The notes beneath the pieces were generated by a model, which saw only the letters and a list, made by a program, of their open reading frames with translations, did no database searches and was not told where the DNA came from. A program made the position numbers and the translations under genes. Source: CAMYLY01 sp036397755 (GTDB lineage Bacteria; Gemmatimonadota; Gemmatimonadetes; Gemmatimonadales; GWC2-71-9). From it: a DNA stretch of 64,000 nucleotides. The DNA is taken from assembly GCA_036397755.1 (NCBI GenBank), contig DASWII010000018.1:1-64000 (forward strand). The letters run 5' to 3'. Positions 40,431 to 50,374 of this stretch are shown in pieces; position 1 is the first letter of the stretch, and every line of letters starts with the position of its first letter.

Positions 40431-42403
40431 CCGTCGTGGCGGTGGAATCGATCTGGCTCGTCGTGCTCGTTCCGTTCCTCGGGTTTCTCGCGAATGGGGC
40501 GCTGAGCTTCACTCGGCCGACTGCCACCCGGCTGATCGGCGGCGTGGGTGTCGGTGCAACGGCGCTGTCGTTCCTGCTGACGCTGGGGGTGGTTGCCGCG
40601 TTCGACCCCGCCGGTCATGAACCGGTAGTCGTGACGCTGTGGACGTGGATGGGGGTGGGGCGCCTCTCGGTGGATCTGGCGTTCCAGGTAGATCAGCTGG
40701 CGATCGTGATGCTCCTGGTGGTCACGGGCGTGGGGACTCTGATCCACATCTTCAGCGTCGGGTACATGCGCGAGGATCCCGGGTATGCGCGGTACTTCGC
40801 GTACCTCAACCTCTTCGTCGGCTTCATGCTGATTCTCGTGCTGGGTGCGAGTTTCCCGGTGATGTTTGTGGGGTGGGAGGGGGTAGGACTCTGCAGCTAC
40901 CTACTCATCGGGTTCTGGTTCTCGGACAAGGCCAACGCGGACGCCGGTAAGAAGGCGTTCCTCATGAACCGGATCGGCGACTTCGGGTTCCTGGTCGCCA
41001 TGTTCCTCATTTATCAGGCGACCGGCTCGCTCAGCTTTGTCCGCGTGTTCGAGGCGGCGCCGCAGGCCTTCGTCGCGGGCGGCAGGCTGATCACACTCGT
41101 CACGCTGGCGTTGTTCTTGGGGTGTACCGGAAAGTCCGCGCAGATCCCGCTGTACACGTGGCTGCCGGACGCGATGGCGGGCCCCACCCCCGTGTCGGCG
41201 TTGATTCACGCGGCGACCATGGTGACGGCGGGCGTCTATCTCGTCGCGCGCACCAACGTCCTGTTCGCCATGGCGCCGGTGTCCTCGTTCGTCGTGGCGG
41301 GCATCGGGGCGGCCACCGCGCTGTTTGCCGCGACCATCGCGCTCAAACAGTGGGACATCAAGAAGGTGCTGGCATACTCCACCGTGTCGCAGCTTGGATA
41401 CATGTTTCTTGGTGTCGGCGTGGGCGCGTATGCCGCGGGCGTCTTCCATCTCGTGACGCATGCCTTCTTCAAGGCGCTGCTGTTTCTCGGCGCGGGCAGC
41501 GTCATCCACGCGCTGCACCACGCCTATCACCACACCGATGCGGCTGCCGATCCCCAGGACCTGCGCAACATGGGCGGCCTGCGACGCGCCATGCCGTGGA
41601 CCGCGGCGGTCATGTGGATCGCAACCCTCGCGATCGCGGGGATCCCCGGGTTCTCCGGGTTTTTCTCGAAGGACGAGATTCTCGCCTCCACGTTCGCTCG
41701 TGGTCACGAGGCGGGTGCATTCTACGTCCTCTGGGGCGCCGGGGCGCTGGCCGCGCTTCTGACGGCGTTCTACATGACCCGCATGATGCTGTACGCCTTC
41801 CACGGACCCAACCGCACGGGCGAGGCGGAAGGCGCGCGCGTGCACGAAGCGCCATGGGTGATGACGGGTCCGCTCGTCGTGTTGGCACTGGGCAGCCTGA
41901 CCGCGGGTGCGCTCAATCTGCCGGCGATCCTGCCGGGTGCGGGATGGCTACACCACTGGCTCGAGCCGGTGACCGAGCTCGGCGCCCAATATGTGCCCGA
42001 GGCCCATCTCGCGGCGGCGACGGAATGGACGCTGTTGGCGTTCGCCACGCTGATCGCCCTCGCGGGAATCGTCGGCGCGGTGGTGTTCCTCAAGCCCGCG
42101 CGACTGGTGCGGGCCGCGGACGCCGTGCCGGAGGTGGGCCTCCAGCGGCTCCTGTTGCGCAAGTGGTACGTCGACGAGCTCTACGACGCGACCGTGGTGC
42201 GACCGCTCGTCTGGCTGTCCGATCGGGTATTCTGGCGGTTCGTCGATCAGGGCGTCATCGACGGAGCCGGCGTGAACGGATCCGCGTCGATCGCGAGGGC
42301 GGTTGGGTGGATTGGTGCACGGTTCCAAACGGGGCAGCTCGGCACGTACGTCTTCGTGTTCGTGATCGGCGCATGGTTGATCCTGCGGGCGGTGGTGAGG
42401 TAG
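40427..42403 (+). CDS. nuoL: NADH-quinone oxidoreductase subunit L
   Basis: This 658-residue antiporter-like subunit is the distal proton pump module of complex I. The key segments are FVGWEGVGLCSYLLIGFWF (pumping glutamate), GCTGKSAQIPLYTWLPDAMAGPTPVSALIHAATMVTAGVYL (conserved lysine) and YSTVSQLGYMFLGVG. The C-terminus ends in hydrophobic helices after a lateral-helix-like region. The ATG overlaps the nuoK stop. Confidence 0.97.
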   Translation: MTVVAVESIWLVVLVPFLGFLANGALSFTRPTATRLIGGVGVGATALSFLLTLGVVAAFDPAGHEPVVVTLWTWMGVGRLSVDLAFQVDQLAIVMLLVVTGVGTLIHIFSVGYMREDPGYARYFAYLNLFVGFMLILVLGASFPVMFVGWEGVGLCSYLLIGFWFSDKANADAGKKAFLMNRIGDFGFLVAMFLIYQATGSLSFVRVFEAAPQAFVAGGRLITLVTLALFLGCTGKSAQIPLYTWLPDAMAGPTPVSALIHAATMVTAGVYLVARTNVLFAMAPVSSFVVAGIGAATALFAATIALKQWDIKKVLAYSTVSQLGYMFLGVGVGAYAAGVFHLVTHAFFKALLFLGAGSVIHALHHAYHHTDAAADPQDLRNMGGLRRAMPWTAAVMWIATLAIAGIPGFSGFFSKDEILASTFARGHEAGAFYVLWGAGALAALLTAFYMTRMMLYAFHGPNRTGEAEGARVHEAPWVMTGPLVVLALGSLTAGALNLPAILPGAGWLHHWLEPVTELGAQYVPEAHLAAATEWTLLAFATLIALAGIVGAVVFLKPARLVRAADAVPEVGLQRLLLRKWYVDELYDATVVRPLVWLSDRVFWRFVDQGVIDGAGVNGSASIARAVGWIGARFQTGQLGTYVFVFVIGAWLILRAVVR

Positions 42404-42406
42404 CGT

Positions 42407-43951
42407 GTGAACTACGGACACTGGGTACTGGACCTGCTGCTGGGCTTCCCACTCGTGGTGGGGCTGCTGATTCTCGTCCGTCCGGTCCGCGAGGCGCGGT
42501 GGATCGCGCTCGGCGGAACCATCGTCGAGTTCTTGATCTCTGTACCGCTCTGGTGGGAGTTCGACGCGAGTTCGGCCGCGATGCAGTTCGAGCAGGTGCA
42601 CGCCTGGATCCCGGCGTGGGGAATCGCGTATCGGGTCGGCATCGATGGGATCTCGTTGTTCATGGTGTTGCTCACCACCTTGACCATGCCGTTGGCCACG
42701 CTGGGCAGCTTCAACTACATCAAGGAACGGGAGCGCGCCTACTACGCACTCTTGCTCGTACTCACGACGGGCATGCTTGGTGTGTTCGTGGCGCTCGACA
42801 TGTTCTTGTTCTATGTGTTCTGGGAGATCATGCTGATCCCGATGTATTTCATCATCGGGGTGTGGGGTGGAGAACGACGGCTCTACGCGGCGATCAAGTT
42901 CTTCGTGTACACGTTCGTCGGATCGCTGCTGATGCTGGTCGCGATCCTGACCATCTATGCGAAGGTGAGCGCCGCAACGGGCGTGTCGTCCTTTGCCTAC
43001 GAGCACTTCCTCGCCAACGTCGGCGTCGTCGAGGCGTGGGCGTTCTGGCTGTTCGGGGCGTTCTTCCTGGCGTTCGCCATCAAGGTGCCGATGTTCCCGT
43101 TCCACACCTGGCTGCCGGACGCGCACGTCGAAGCTCCGACGGCGGGGTCGGTGATCCTCGCCGGGATCCTGCTCAAGATGGGGACCTACGGGTTCCTGCG
43201 CTTCGCCGTGCCGTTCTTTCCGCAGGTGGCGTTCGATCCGACCGTCGTCACGATCGTGGTCGGTCTCGCGCTGGTGGGGATTATCTACGGTGCGCTCGTG
43301 GCGATGGTGCAGCCCGACTTCAAGAAGCTCATCGCGTACTCCTCGATCAGTCACTTGGGATTCGTGATGCTGGGCATCTGGGCGCTGACGGCGCAGAGCG
43401 TGTCTGGGGCTCTCATCATCATGATCAACCATGGAATCTCGACGGGCGCCCTGTTCTTCCTGGCGGGTATGTTGTACGAGAGGCGTCACTCGCGGGCTAT
43501 CGCGGATTTCGGGGGCATTGCGCGCGTGGTCCCGGCGCTGGCCGCGGTGCTGACCCTGGTCTCGCTCTCCTCCATCGGCCTGCCCGGCACGAACGGATTC
43601 GTCGGTGAGTTTCTCGTGTTGCTCGGTTCGTTCGGACGCTACCCCTGGGCCACGGCCGCCGCCGCCTCGGGGGTGATCTTCGCTGCGGCGTACTTGTTGT
43701 GGGCCTTGCAGCGGATCATCTACAACCCGCTGAGTTCCGAGGCCAACGCCAAGCTGCCGGACCTGTCGGGCCGCGAGCTGGCCGTTCTGGCACCGCTCGT
43801 CGCCGTGATCCTCTGGATGGGGTTGTACCCGGGACCCGTGCTGAAGCGCATCGAGTCTTCCGCCGCCGCGCTCGTGGAGCAAGTGGAAAGCTACGCGCCC
43901 GCGCCGGGGATGCCGGCACGGACGGCGGAGGCACCCGACCATGCCGATTGA
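42407..43951 (+). CDS. nuoM: NADH-quinone oxidoreductase subunit M
   Basis: This 514-residue antiporter-like proton-pumping subunit has FLFYVFWEIMLIPMYFIIGVWGG (conserved glutamate), FAIKVPMFPFHTWLPDAHVEAPTAGSVILAGILLKMGTYG (conserved lysine) and IAYSSISHLGFVMLGI. GTG 42407 lies three bases after nuoL. The C-terminus overlaps nuoN by 11 bases. Confidence 0.97.
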   Translation: MNYGHWVLDLLLGFPLVVGLLILVRPVREARWIALGGTIVEFLISVPLWWEFDASSAAMQFEQVHAWIPAWGIAYRVGIDGISLFMVLLTTLTMPLATLGSFNYIKERERAYYALLLVLTTGMLGVFVALDMFLFYVFWEIMLIPMYFIIGVWGGERRLYAAIKFFVYTFVGSLLMLVAILTIYAKVSAATGVSSFAYEHFLANVGVVEAWAFWLFGAFFLAFAIKVPMFPFHTWLPDAHVEAPTAGSVILAGILLKMGTYGFLRFAVPFFPQVAFDPTVVTIVVGLALVGIIYGALVAMVQPDFKKLIAYSSISHLGFVMLGIWALTAQSVSGALIIMINHGISTGALFFLAGMLYERRHSRAIADFGGIARVVPALAAVLTLVSLSSIGLPGTNGFVGEFLVLLGSFGRYPWATAAAASGVIFAAAYLLWALQRIIYNPLSSEANAKLPDLSGRELAVLAPLVAVILWMGLYPGPVLKRIESSAAALVEQVESYAPAPGMPARTAEAPDHAD

Positions 43952-45449
43952 TCTGGCGCAGCCGGGCGGCCTGACGTTCGCGGCATTGCCGGAGTTGGTG
44001 CTGGCGGGCTGGGCCATGGTGCTGATGCTGGTGACGGCATGGCGGCACCAAACGGCCGGGGACGTCCGCTTCGCCGGGTACGTCGCCCTGCTCGGTTTGG
44101 TGAGCGCGCTCGGCGTCGAAGCATGGTTCTGGACCTCCGGAGTGCACGCGAACGGGCTAGCGCACATGATCGCGCTCGATCCGTTTCGGTACGCCACGGC
44201 TTGCGTGTTTCTGATCGGCGGGATTCTCACGGTACTGCTTTCCCTGGGCTATCTCGAACGTGAAGGCATCGGCGTGCCTGAGTACTACCTCCTCGTGCTC
44301 CTGGCGGTGCTCGGGATGATGTTCATGAGCGCCGGCACCGATCTGATCGTCGTGTTCCTGGGTTTGGAGTTGATGTCGATTGCGGTCTATGTGCTGGCCG
44401 GCATCAATCGCCGCAGCGTCTTCGCGGCCGAGGCCGCGCTGAAATACTTCCTGCTCGGTGCGTTCGCGTCCGCGTTCTTCCTGTATGGGATCGCGCTGAT
44501 CTACGGAGCGACGGGAAGCACCAATATCCAGCGTGTCTATCTCGAAATCGCGACGCTCGGACTCGAGCACAGCACGCTGCTGCTGCTGGGCACGGGTCTA
44601 TTGCTGATCGGGTTCGGATTCAAGGTGGCGGCGGTGCCGTTCCACATGTGGGCGCCGGACGTGTACGACGGATCGCCGACGCCGGTGACCGCCTTCATGG
44701 CAGCCGCCGTGAAGGCGGCGGGTTTCGCGGCGCTCGTGCGATTGCTCATCATGGGGTTGGGACCGCTCGAGGTGACGTGGTCGGCGCTGCTGGCCGTCCT
44801 CGCCGGCATCACCATGGTCGTCGGGAACCTGATCGCCCTGTCGCAGCGCCAGCTGAAACGCATGCTGGCATACTCGTCGGTGGGGCACGCCGGCTACGTC
44901 CTCGTCGCGCTGGTGAGCGGCACCGAGCTTGGTGTTGCAGCCTATTTGTTCTATATCCTCGTGTACACTCTGATGACGGTGGGTGCCTTCGCCGTGTTGG
45001 CGGCGGTCGGTCGTGACGGCGAACGGGACGTGCTCGTTGACGACATGAGCGGATTGAGTCGCGAGCGACCCTGGTTGGCGGCTGCGATGACCGTGTTCAT
45101 GCTCTCGCTGCTCGGGTTCCCCGGCACCGGCGGGTTCATCGGGAAGTGGTACATCCTCTCGGCTGCGGTCGACGGGAACAATCTCGGACTGGCGGTGATC
45201 CTCGTCGGGGCGAGTGTCGTGTCGGCTGGATACTACCTGCCGGTGATCATGGCGATGTACATGAAGCCCCTCATCGCCGAGGGGGCGCACGACCACGCCG
45301 GGGTCCGGGGCCCGGTTCGGATGGTCGTGGCCGTCACGGCCATCCTCCTCCTGGTATTGGGCGTCTGGCCCAATCGTGTGATGGATGCGGCAGCGAGCGG
45401 GGCGAATCAAATGCGCCCCACCGTGATCATCGCCGAGTTGACCGACTGA
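43941..45449 (+). CDS. nuoN: NADH-quinone oxidoreductase subunit N
   Basis: This 502-residue third antiporter-like subunit has VFLGLELMSIAVYVLAG, GFKVAAVPFHMWAPDVYDGSPTPVTAFMAAAVKAAGF and LAYSSVGHAGYVLVAL. It completes the membrane arm, so all 14 subunits are encoded in order. Only five bases separate its stop from the phosphohexomutase start, with no terminator visible. Confidence 0.97.
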   Translation: MPIDLAQPGGLTFAALPELVLAGWAMVLMLVTAWRHQTAGDVRFAGYVALLGLVSALGVEAWFWTSGVHANGLAHMIALDPFRYATACVFLIGGILTVLLSLGYLEREGIGVPEYYLLVLLAVLGMMFMSAGTDLIVVFLGLELMSIAVYVLAGINRRSVFAAEAALKYFLLGAFASAFFLYGIALIYGATGSTNIQRVYLEIATLGLEHSTLLLLGTGLLLIGFGFKVAAVPFHMWAPDVYDGSPTPVTAFMAAAVKAAGFAALVRLLIMGLGPLEVTWSALLAVLAGITMVVGNLIALSQRQLKRMLAYSSVGHAGYVLVALVSGTELGVAAYLFYILVYTLMTVGAFAVLAAVGRDGERDVLVDDMSGLSRERPWLAAAMTVFMLSLLGFPGTGGFIGKWYILSAAVDGNNLGLAVILVGASVVSAGYYLPVIMAMYMKPLIAEGAHDHAGVRGPVRMVVAVTAILLLVLGVWPNRVMDAAASGANQMRPTVIIAELTD

Positions 45450-45454
45450 GTTCC

Positions 45455-46837
45455 GTGCACGTTCCCTCCGTCATCTTTCGCGAGTACGACATCCGTGGTG
45501 TCGTCGATCGCGAGCTGACGCCGGACGTCGCCCACGGTATCGGCCGCGCCGTGGCAACTCGCACCGCCCGCGCAATGGATCGTGCGCCGCGGCTGGTCGT
45601 TGGACGCGACAACCGACCGTCGGGCGAGCGGCTCGCGCGCGCGGTGCGCGACGGCATTGCCCTCACGGGCGCCACGGCGATCGACATCGGAACGGTGCCG
45701 ACGCCCGCCCTGTATCTCGCGCTGCACGAACTGGACGTCGACGGCGGCATCCAGGTGACCGGCTCCCACAATCCCCCGGAGTTCAACGGGTTCAAGATGG
45801 TCGCCTTGGGGGAGACGCTGCACGGACCGGCTATTCAGGAGCTGCGGGCCATGATCGAGCGGGACGATACGGTCCAGGGCAACGGCTCGTTGGCGGTCAA
45901 CGACTCGATGCTCGACAGGTATGTGGACGCGATCACGCAGCGAAACGGTCCGTTGGCCCGCCCGATCAAGGTCGTCGTTGACTGCGGGAACGGTGTGACC
46001 AGCCTGGTGGCGGAGCGCACGCTGAGGGGGATCGGTGCCGAGGTGGTCCCGCTGTTCTGCGAATCGGACGGGACGTTCCCCAACCACCACCCCGACCCAA
46101 CCGTCCTCAAGAACCTGCGGGATCTCCAGGAGCGGGTCCGGGGGGTCGACGCGGAGCTCGGGATAGCATTCGATGGCGACGGCGACCGCATCGGCGCCGT
46201 GGATGAGAACGGCACGGTCGTCTACGGGGATCAGCTGCTGGTACTCCTGGGACGGCACTTAGCGGAGCACGCCGGCCCGGGACATCCGGTGATCTTCGAT
46301 GTGAAATGCTCCATGGTGCTGGAGGAGGGCCTGCGCCGCGTGGGCCTGCGCCCGGAGATGTGGAAGACCGGGCACTCCTTGATCAAGGCCCGGATGAAGG
46401 AACTGCACGCGCCGCTCGCTGGTGAGATGAGCGGGCACATGTTCTTCGGCGGCGACTACTACGGCTTTGACGACGCCCTGTTTGCCGCGGCACGGCTCCT
46501 GACGTTCCTCGGGGGCCGTCCGGGACCGTTGTCGGTGCTGTTGGCGGACCTGCCGCAGACGTATACCACGCCGGAGCTTCGGGTGGACTGTTCCGAAGCC
46601 GAGAAGTTCACGATCGTGGCGCGGGCTGCCGAGCACTTTGGCCGCAAGTACGCGACCGTCACGATTGACGGCGTGCGGATCGTCTTCGCCAACGGGTGGG
46701 GACTGCTGCGGGCGTCGAACACGCAACCGGCGCTCGTGCTCCGATTCGAAGCGACGAGCGAGGCCGACCTCGCCCGGTACCGCGGCGAAGTCGAGGACTG
46801 GCTCAGAGCACAGGGGGTCTCGCCAGGGGGCGCATGA
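45455..46837 (+). CDS. Phosphomannomutase/phosphoglucomutase
   Basis: This 460-residue alpha-D-phosphohexomutase interconverts 1- and 6-phosphates of glucose or mannose. IFREYDIRGV marks the N-terminus, the phosphoserine loop is VTGSHNPPEFNGFK with Ser104, the metal loop is AFDGDGDRIGAVDENG and the sugar-binding loop is GEMSGHMFF. RASNTQPALVLRFEA is the phosphate-binding C-terminal motif. This set matches the AlgC/ManB branch with dual specificity. It directly follows nuoN and is probably transcribed with it, although the two have no metabolic link. GTG 45455 was chosen because homologues begin just before the FREYDIRG motif. Confidence 0.93.
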   Translation: MHVPSVIFREYDIRGVVDRELTPDVAHGIGRAVATRTARAMDRAPRLVVGRDNRPSGERLARAVRDGIALTGATAIDIGTVPTPALYLALHELDVDGGIQVTGSHNPPEFNGFKMVALGETLHGPAIQELRAMIERDDTVQGNGSLAVNDSMLDRYVDAITQRNGPLARPIKVVVDCGNGVTSLVAERTLRGIGAEVVPLFCESDGTFPNHHPDPTVLKNLRDLQERVRGVDAELGIAFDGDGDRIGAVDENGTVVYGDQLLVLLGRHLAEHAGPGHPVIFDVKCSMVLEEGLRRVGLRPEMWKTGHSLIKARMKELHAPLAGEMSGHMFFGGDYYGFDDALFAAARLLTFLGGRPGPLSVLLADLPQTYTTPELRVDCSEAEKFTIVARAAEHFGRKYATVTIDGVRIVFANGWGLLRASNTQPALVLRFEATSEADLARYRGEVEDWLRAQGVSPGGA

Positions 46838-49371
46838 GCCTCCGTCGGTCGCTCCAGTTCGGCGTCCTCGGCGTCATTCTCGCGCTCATCGTCGGACGCT
46901 GGTTGGCGGTTGGGTACGCGGACGCGTCCTGGGCCGCGTCGGTCGGGGCCAGCGCCACCCACCAGTGGATCTGGACCCTCCGGTCGAAACTGGCCGTGTT
47001 CGCGTTCGCGACAGCCAGTGCGTGGTGCGTCGGGAATCTCTACCTCGTGTATCGGTCGATCGGCGCCGTCCACGTGCCGCGGCAGGTCGGAAACATCGAG
47101 ATTCTCGAAGCGGTCCCGCGCGCCTACTTGCTCGCGGGGGCCGTGGGGCTCGGGCTCGTGCTAGCGATCGTGATCGCACACGATGCCGACAGCTGGTGGG
47201 CCGCCAGGGCGCTCAGCGGATCGCCGGTGACGTTGAACCTGCGCGACCCGCTCCTCGGTCACGACGCTTCCTACTATCTGTTCCGCCTGCCATGGCAACG
47301 CACCCTGCACACCTTCGCGACGATGCTCACGGTGGTGATGGTGCTCGTCGTGACGCTACTGTACGTGGCGGTCGGCGCGGTGCGACGCACGAGGAATCGC
47401 GTGCGTGTGGTCGGGCTGGCGCGGACGCACCTCGCGGGATTGCTGGCGCTGCTCGCGGCGGTGCTGCTGTGGGGCTATCGCCTGGAGCCGGCGGAGTACG
47501 TCGCGGGCGTGCACGGCGTACCGTTCGACGTCGTGTTGACACGCGTCCGCGTGCCGGTGGCGCGACTGCTGAGCGCGCTGGCGGTCGTTGCCGGCCTCTC
47601 GTCGCTCCTCTGGATCTGGATTGAACGTGTCGCGCTGACCATCGCGACATGGTCGGTGCTCGTTGGGGCGTCCATCGTCGGACATTACATTGCGCCGGCA
47701 TTCGCCGCGGCGGTCCGCACGCCCGACGAACTGGCATTCGGCGACGCCGACCGCACGAGGGAGGTGTTCGAAGCGGTGGCCTACGGTGTGCCCCCCAACA
47801 GGCTGCCGTTTTCGCCCGCGGACCCAGCCGAGATTGCCAAGGGGCTGGCCGACGGGCCGGTGTGGGACGGGTTTGCGATTACGGTCGCCCTGGGGCGCAC
47901 GGTGCCGCTCGATTCGTTCGAGCGGATTGGTGATGCGCGTCTCGCGGGCTTTCGTGACCCTGCGGGTCGGTTGCGACCCGTGTACCTCGTGCCTCGCGAG
48001 TTCGACCTGGACGCGGCGCAGCGCGACCGCGCGCTCAGTTGGGAAGCCGTACACCGCGGCGCCTTTGCTGCCTGGTCGGGTGTGCTGGCCGTGGCGGGGG
48101 ATCAGGCTGGCGAGTCGGGAATGCCCCTGTACGTTCCGGACGTCACTCGGCCCGACGCACTCGTACCGGCGGCGACCCCAACCGCATTGCGTGACCCGCG
48201 CGTCTGGTTCGCACCAGGCCTGCGCGACTTCGCCATTGTCGGCGAGGAACCGGCCGGCGGTATTCCAGTCGGAGGAATTCTGGGTCGCCTTGCGTTCGCG
48301 TGGGTGTTGCAGAGCGCCAAGGTGCTGTCGCCGGCGGACGTGCCCTCGGGAGCGTGGCTCCTGTGGGAGCGGGACGCCACGCGGCGCTTGGAACGCTTCG
48401 CCCCGTTCGCCCGGTTTGGATTAGCGTATCCGACGGTGGTCGATGGTCGGCTGTACTGGGTCGCGTCCGGGTACGTGGCTGCGAGGGGGTTTCCGGGCAC
48501 CAGACAAGTGGAATGGCGTGGCGATCGCATGCGGTACCTCCGCGCCGGCCTCGTCGGTGTGATCGAGGCCGCGACCGGCGCGACCAACGTGTACGTGCTG
48601 CGGGGGTCGGATCCGCTGACGCATGCTTGGGCGCTCTTGGTTCCGGAGATCCTCGAGCCGGCAGACGGCATGCCCACACCACTGCGCGATCAACTGCGAT
48701 ATCCCGCTGAACTGCTCACGGTCCAGCGTGGCCTGCTTACCAGGGAGCGCCCCGGATCGCAACCCAACGCGGCCGACCCCACGACCCTCAGGGAAATCGG
48801 ACGCGCCGATGCGCCGATGTGGTGGGTTGGGCCCCTGCCCACGGATACGGTCCCGCGTCTCCGGCGGCTCTCGGTCGTGGACGCGGGTGCGGACGGCATC
48901 GCGGTCCTATTCTTGGATGGAACCGTCCGCGACGGTGGGCCGGTCCTGGACGTCATCGATCTCGGCATGTGGTCGGGAACACCCGGGCCCACCGAGGCAG
49001 CTCGGCGACTAACGGCTGCGGACCCCGATGACATCCAGATCTCCGGTCTCGTGCGATCGGTGCTCACCGACGCTGGCGTCGTGTATTTTCGCAGCCTCTA
49101 CGAGGCAGCCGCCGATGACGCCGCTCCCGCGCTCGTGGGCGTGAAGGCCTCCTGGAACGGCGTGGAGGCATCCGGGGCGACTCTCCGCGAGGTGGCTGAG
49201 CGTTTGGAGCGGTCGCAGCCTGAGGGTGGACGCTCGGCGCGGTGGGACGAAGTGCGGCGCTGGTTCGGACGGCTCGACGCGGCGCGGCGCGCGGGGGACT
49301 GGGGGGCGTTCGGCGAGGCCTACGACGCGTTGCGCCAGTTGGTCAACCTACCGGCCGATTCGTTGCCGTGA
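46834..49371 (+). CDS. UPF0182-family membrane protein
   Basis: This 845-residue protein has about seven hydrophobic helices in the first 320 residues. A long, mostly soluble region follows that resembles UPF0182 proteins (DPLLGHDASYYLFRLPW near residues 131-147; GYRLEPAEYVAGVHGVPF). The C-terminal tail with a DAARRAGDWGAFGEAYDALRQLVNLP repeat-like helix is also a family trait. The function of UPF0182 is not known. An ATGA overlap couples it to the mutase gene. It ends the long nuo transcription unit. Confidence 0.88.
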   Translation: MSLRRSLQFGVLGVILALIVGRWLAVGYADASWAASVGASATHQWIWTLRSKLAVFAFATASAWCVGNLYLVYRSIGAVHVPRQVGNIEILEAVPRAYLLAGAVGLGLVLAIVIAHDADSWWAARALSGSPVTLNLRDPLLGHDASYYLFRLPWQRTLHTFATMLTVVMVLVVTLLYVAVGAVRRTRNRVRVVGLARTHLAGLLALLAAVLLWGYRLEPAEYVAGVHGVPFDVVLTRVRVPVARLLSALAVVAGLSSLLWIWIERVALTIATWSVLVGASIVGHYIAPAFAAAVRTPDELAFGDADRTREVFEAVAYGVPPNRLPFSPADPAEIAKGLADGPVWDGFAITVALGRTVPLDSFERIGDARLAGFRDPAGRLRPVYLVPREFDLDAAQRDRALSWEAVHRGAFAAWSGVLAVAGDQAGESGMPLYVPDVTRPDALVPAATPTALRDPRVWFAPGLRDFAIVGEEPAGGIPVGGILGRLAFAWVLQSAKVLSPADVPSGAWLLWERDATRRLERFAPFARFGLAYPTVVDGRLYWVASGYVAARGFPGTRQVEWRGDRMRYLRAGLVGVIEAATGATNVYVLRGSDPLTHAWALLVPEILEPADGMPTPLRDQLRYPAELLTVQRGLLTRERPGSQPNAADPTTLREIGRADAPMWWVGPLPTDTVPRLRRLSVVDAGADGIAVLFLDGTVRDGGPVLDVIDLGMWSGTPGPTEAARRLTAADPDDIQISGLVRSVLTDAGVVYFRSLYEAAADDAAPALVGVKASWNGVEASGATLREVAERLERSQPEGGRSARWDEVRRWFGRLDAARRAGDWGAFGEAYDALRQLVNLPADSLP

Positions 49372-49376
49372 GACGG

Positions 49377-49405
49377 TTGCTGCTCTATCGAGGCGCCAGT
49401 AGGTT
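49377..49405 (+). promoter_or_regulatory. Predicted promoter of carbamate kinase-sucCD operon
   Basis: TTGCTG (49377-49382), a 17-bp spacer and TAGGTT (49400-49405, followed by GC) lie in the 43-bp gap. Transcription would begin near 49412, about three bases before the GTG at 49415, again implying an almost leaderless mRNA. Confidence 0.5.
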
Positions 49406-49414
49406 GCACCTCCT

Positions 49415-50374
49415 GTGACGACATCTCCGGGCACCATCGTGGTCGCGGTGGGTGGCAACGCCCTGGCCCCGCCGGGACGGCGGGCGACCATTCACGAGCA
49501 GTTCGCGCACACGCGCGCGTCGCTGCACGCCGTGGTCTTGCTGGCAGAACGGGGCTGGAACATCACCATCGTGCATGGGAACGGACCGCAGGTCGGTGAC
49601 GAGCTGGAGCGGGCGGAGTTGGCGGCGACACGGGTCGAGCCCCTTCCGCTCGGCGTGCTCGTGGCGGCGACGGCGGGCTGGATCGGCTACATGGTACAGC
49701 AGTCGCTGCAGAATGCGCTTGACCTGGCTGGCGTCGATCGCGAGGTGCTCACAGTGATCACGCAGTCCGTGGTGCAGCGGGATGATCCGGCGCTGCGGCA
49801 GTCAACCAAGCCGATCGGGCACGAACTGAGTCTTGACGCACGCCGACGATTGGAGGCGGAAGGGCGGGTGGTGGGGCAGGACGGGGCGGGGCGGTGGCGT
49901 CGGCTGGCGCCGAGCCCGGTGCCGGTGGACGTGGTGGAAGCAGACGCTGTGCGGCGCCTGGTGGCCGAAGGGAAGATCGTGGTTGCGGCGGGCGGCGGTG
50001 GTCCGCCGGTGTATCGGGATGAGCGGCAGGGTTGGGAAGGTGTGGACGCGGTGGTCGACAAGGATCGCGTCGCCGCCGTGCTTGGCGCTCGTCTCGGGGC
50101 GGACACGCTGTTGATTCTTACCGATGTGGACGCGGTGTATCGTGACTGGGGTCAGCTCACGGCGCGGCCGCTGCGGCGCATGTCGGTGCGGGAGGCACGT
50201 GCGGTGGTGCAGGACGGTGGACTCGGGACGGGCAGCATGCGTCCCAAGGTCGAGGCGGCGATAGAATTCGTCACACAGGGCGGACGACGCGCGACAATTG
50301 CGCACCTGGAGCACGGGCTCGACGCGCTGGAGGGACGGACGGGGACAACCATCGTGGAAGGGGAAGGCTCGTGA
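49415..50374 (+). CDS. arcC: Carbamate kinase
   Basis: This 319-residue amino acid kinase-fold protein begins IVVAVGGNALAPPG, the nucleotide/phosphate loop typical of carbamate kinase. VHGNGPQVGDELERAE, QSTKPIG, VVAAGGGGPPVY and GSMRPKVEAAIEFV are further family motifs. It converts carbamoyl phosphate and ADP to ATP and carbamate, or the reverse. No arcA or arcB is beside it, so it is not part of an arginine deiminase operon here. It is coupled by GTGA to sucC. Confidence 0.93.
   Translation: MTTSPGTIVVAVGGNALAPPGRRATIHEQFAHTRASLHAVVLLAERGWNITIVHGNGPQVGDELERAELAATRVEPLPLGVLVAATAGWIGYMVQQSLQNALDLAGVDREVLTVITQSVVQRDDPALRQSTKPIGHELSLDARRRLEAEGRVVGQDGAGRWRRLAPSPVPVDVVEADAVRRLVAEGKIVVAAGGGGPPVYRDERQGWEGVDAVVDKDRVAAVLGARLGADTLLILTDVDAVYRDWGQLTARPLRRMSVREARAVVQDGGLGTGSMRPKVEAAIEFVTQGGRRATIAHLEHGLDALEGRTGTTIVEGEGS

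Noticed and set aside
41122..43608. An 828-codon plus-strand frame crossing nuoL and nuoM
   Set aside because: It is an out-of-frame shadow with Arg/Gly-rich composition. The nuoL and nuoM frames carry the family motifs.
41948..44230. A 760-codon open frame on the minus strand inside nuoL-nuoN
   Set aside because: It is antisense to three strongly conserved complex I genes, rich in Arg, His, Gln and Asp as expected from a GC-rich shadow frame, and has no recognisable domain.
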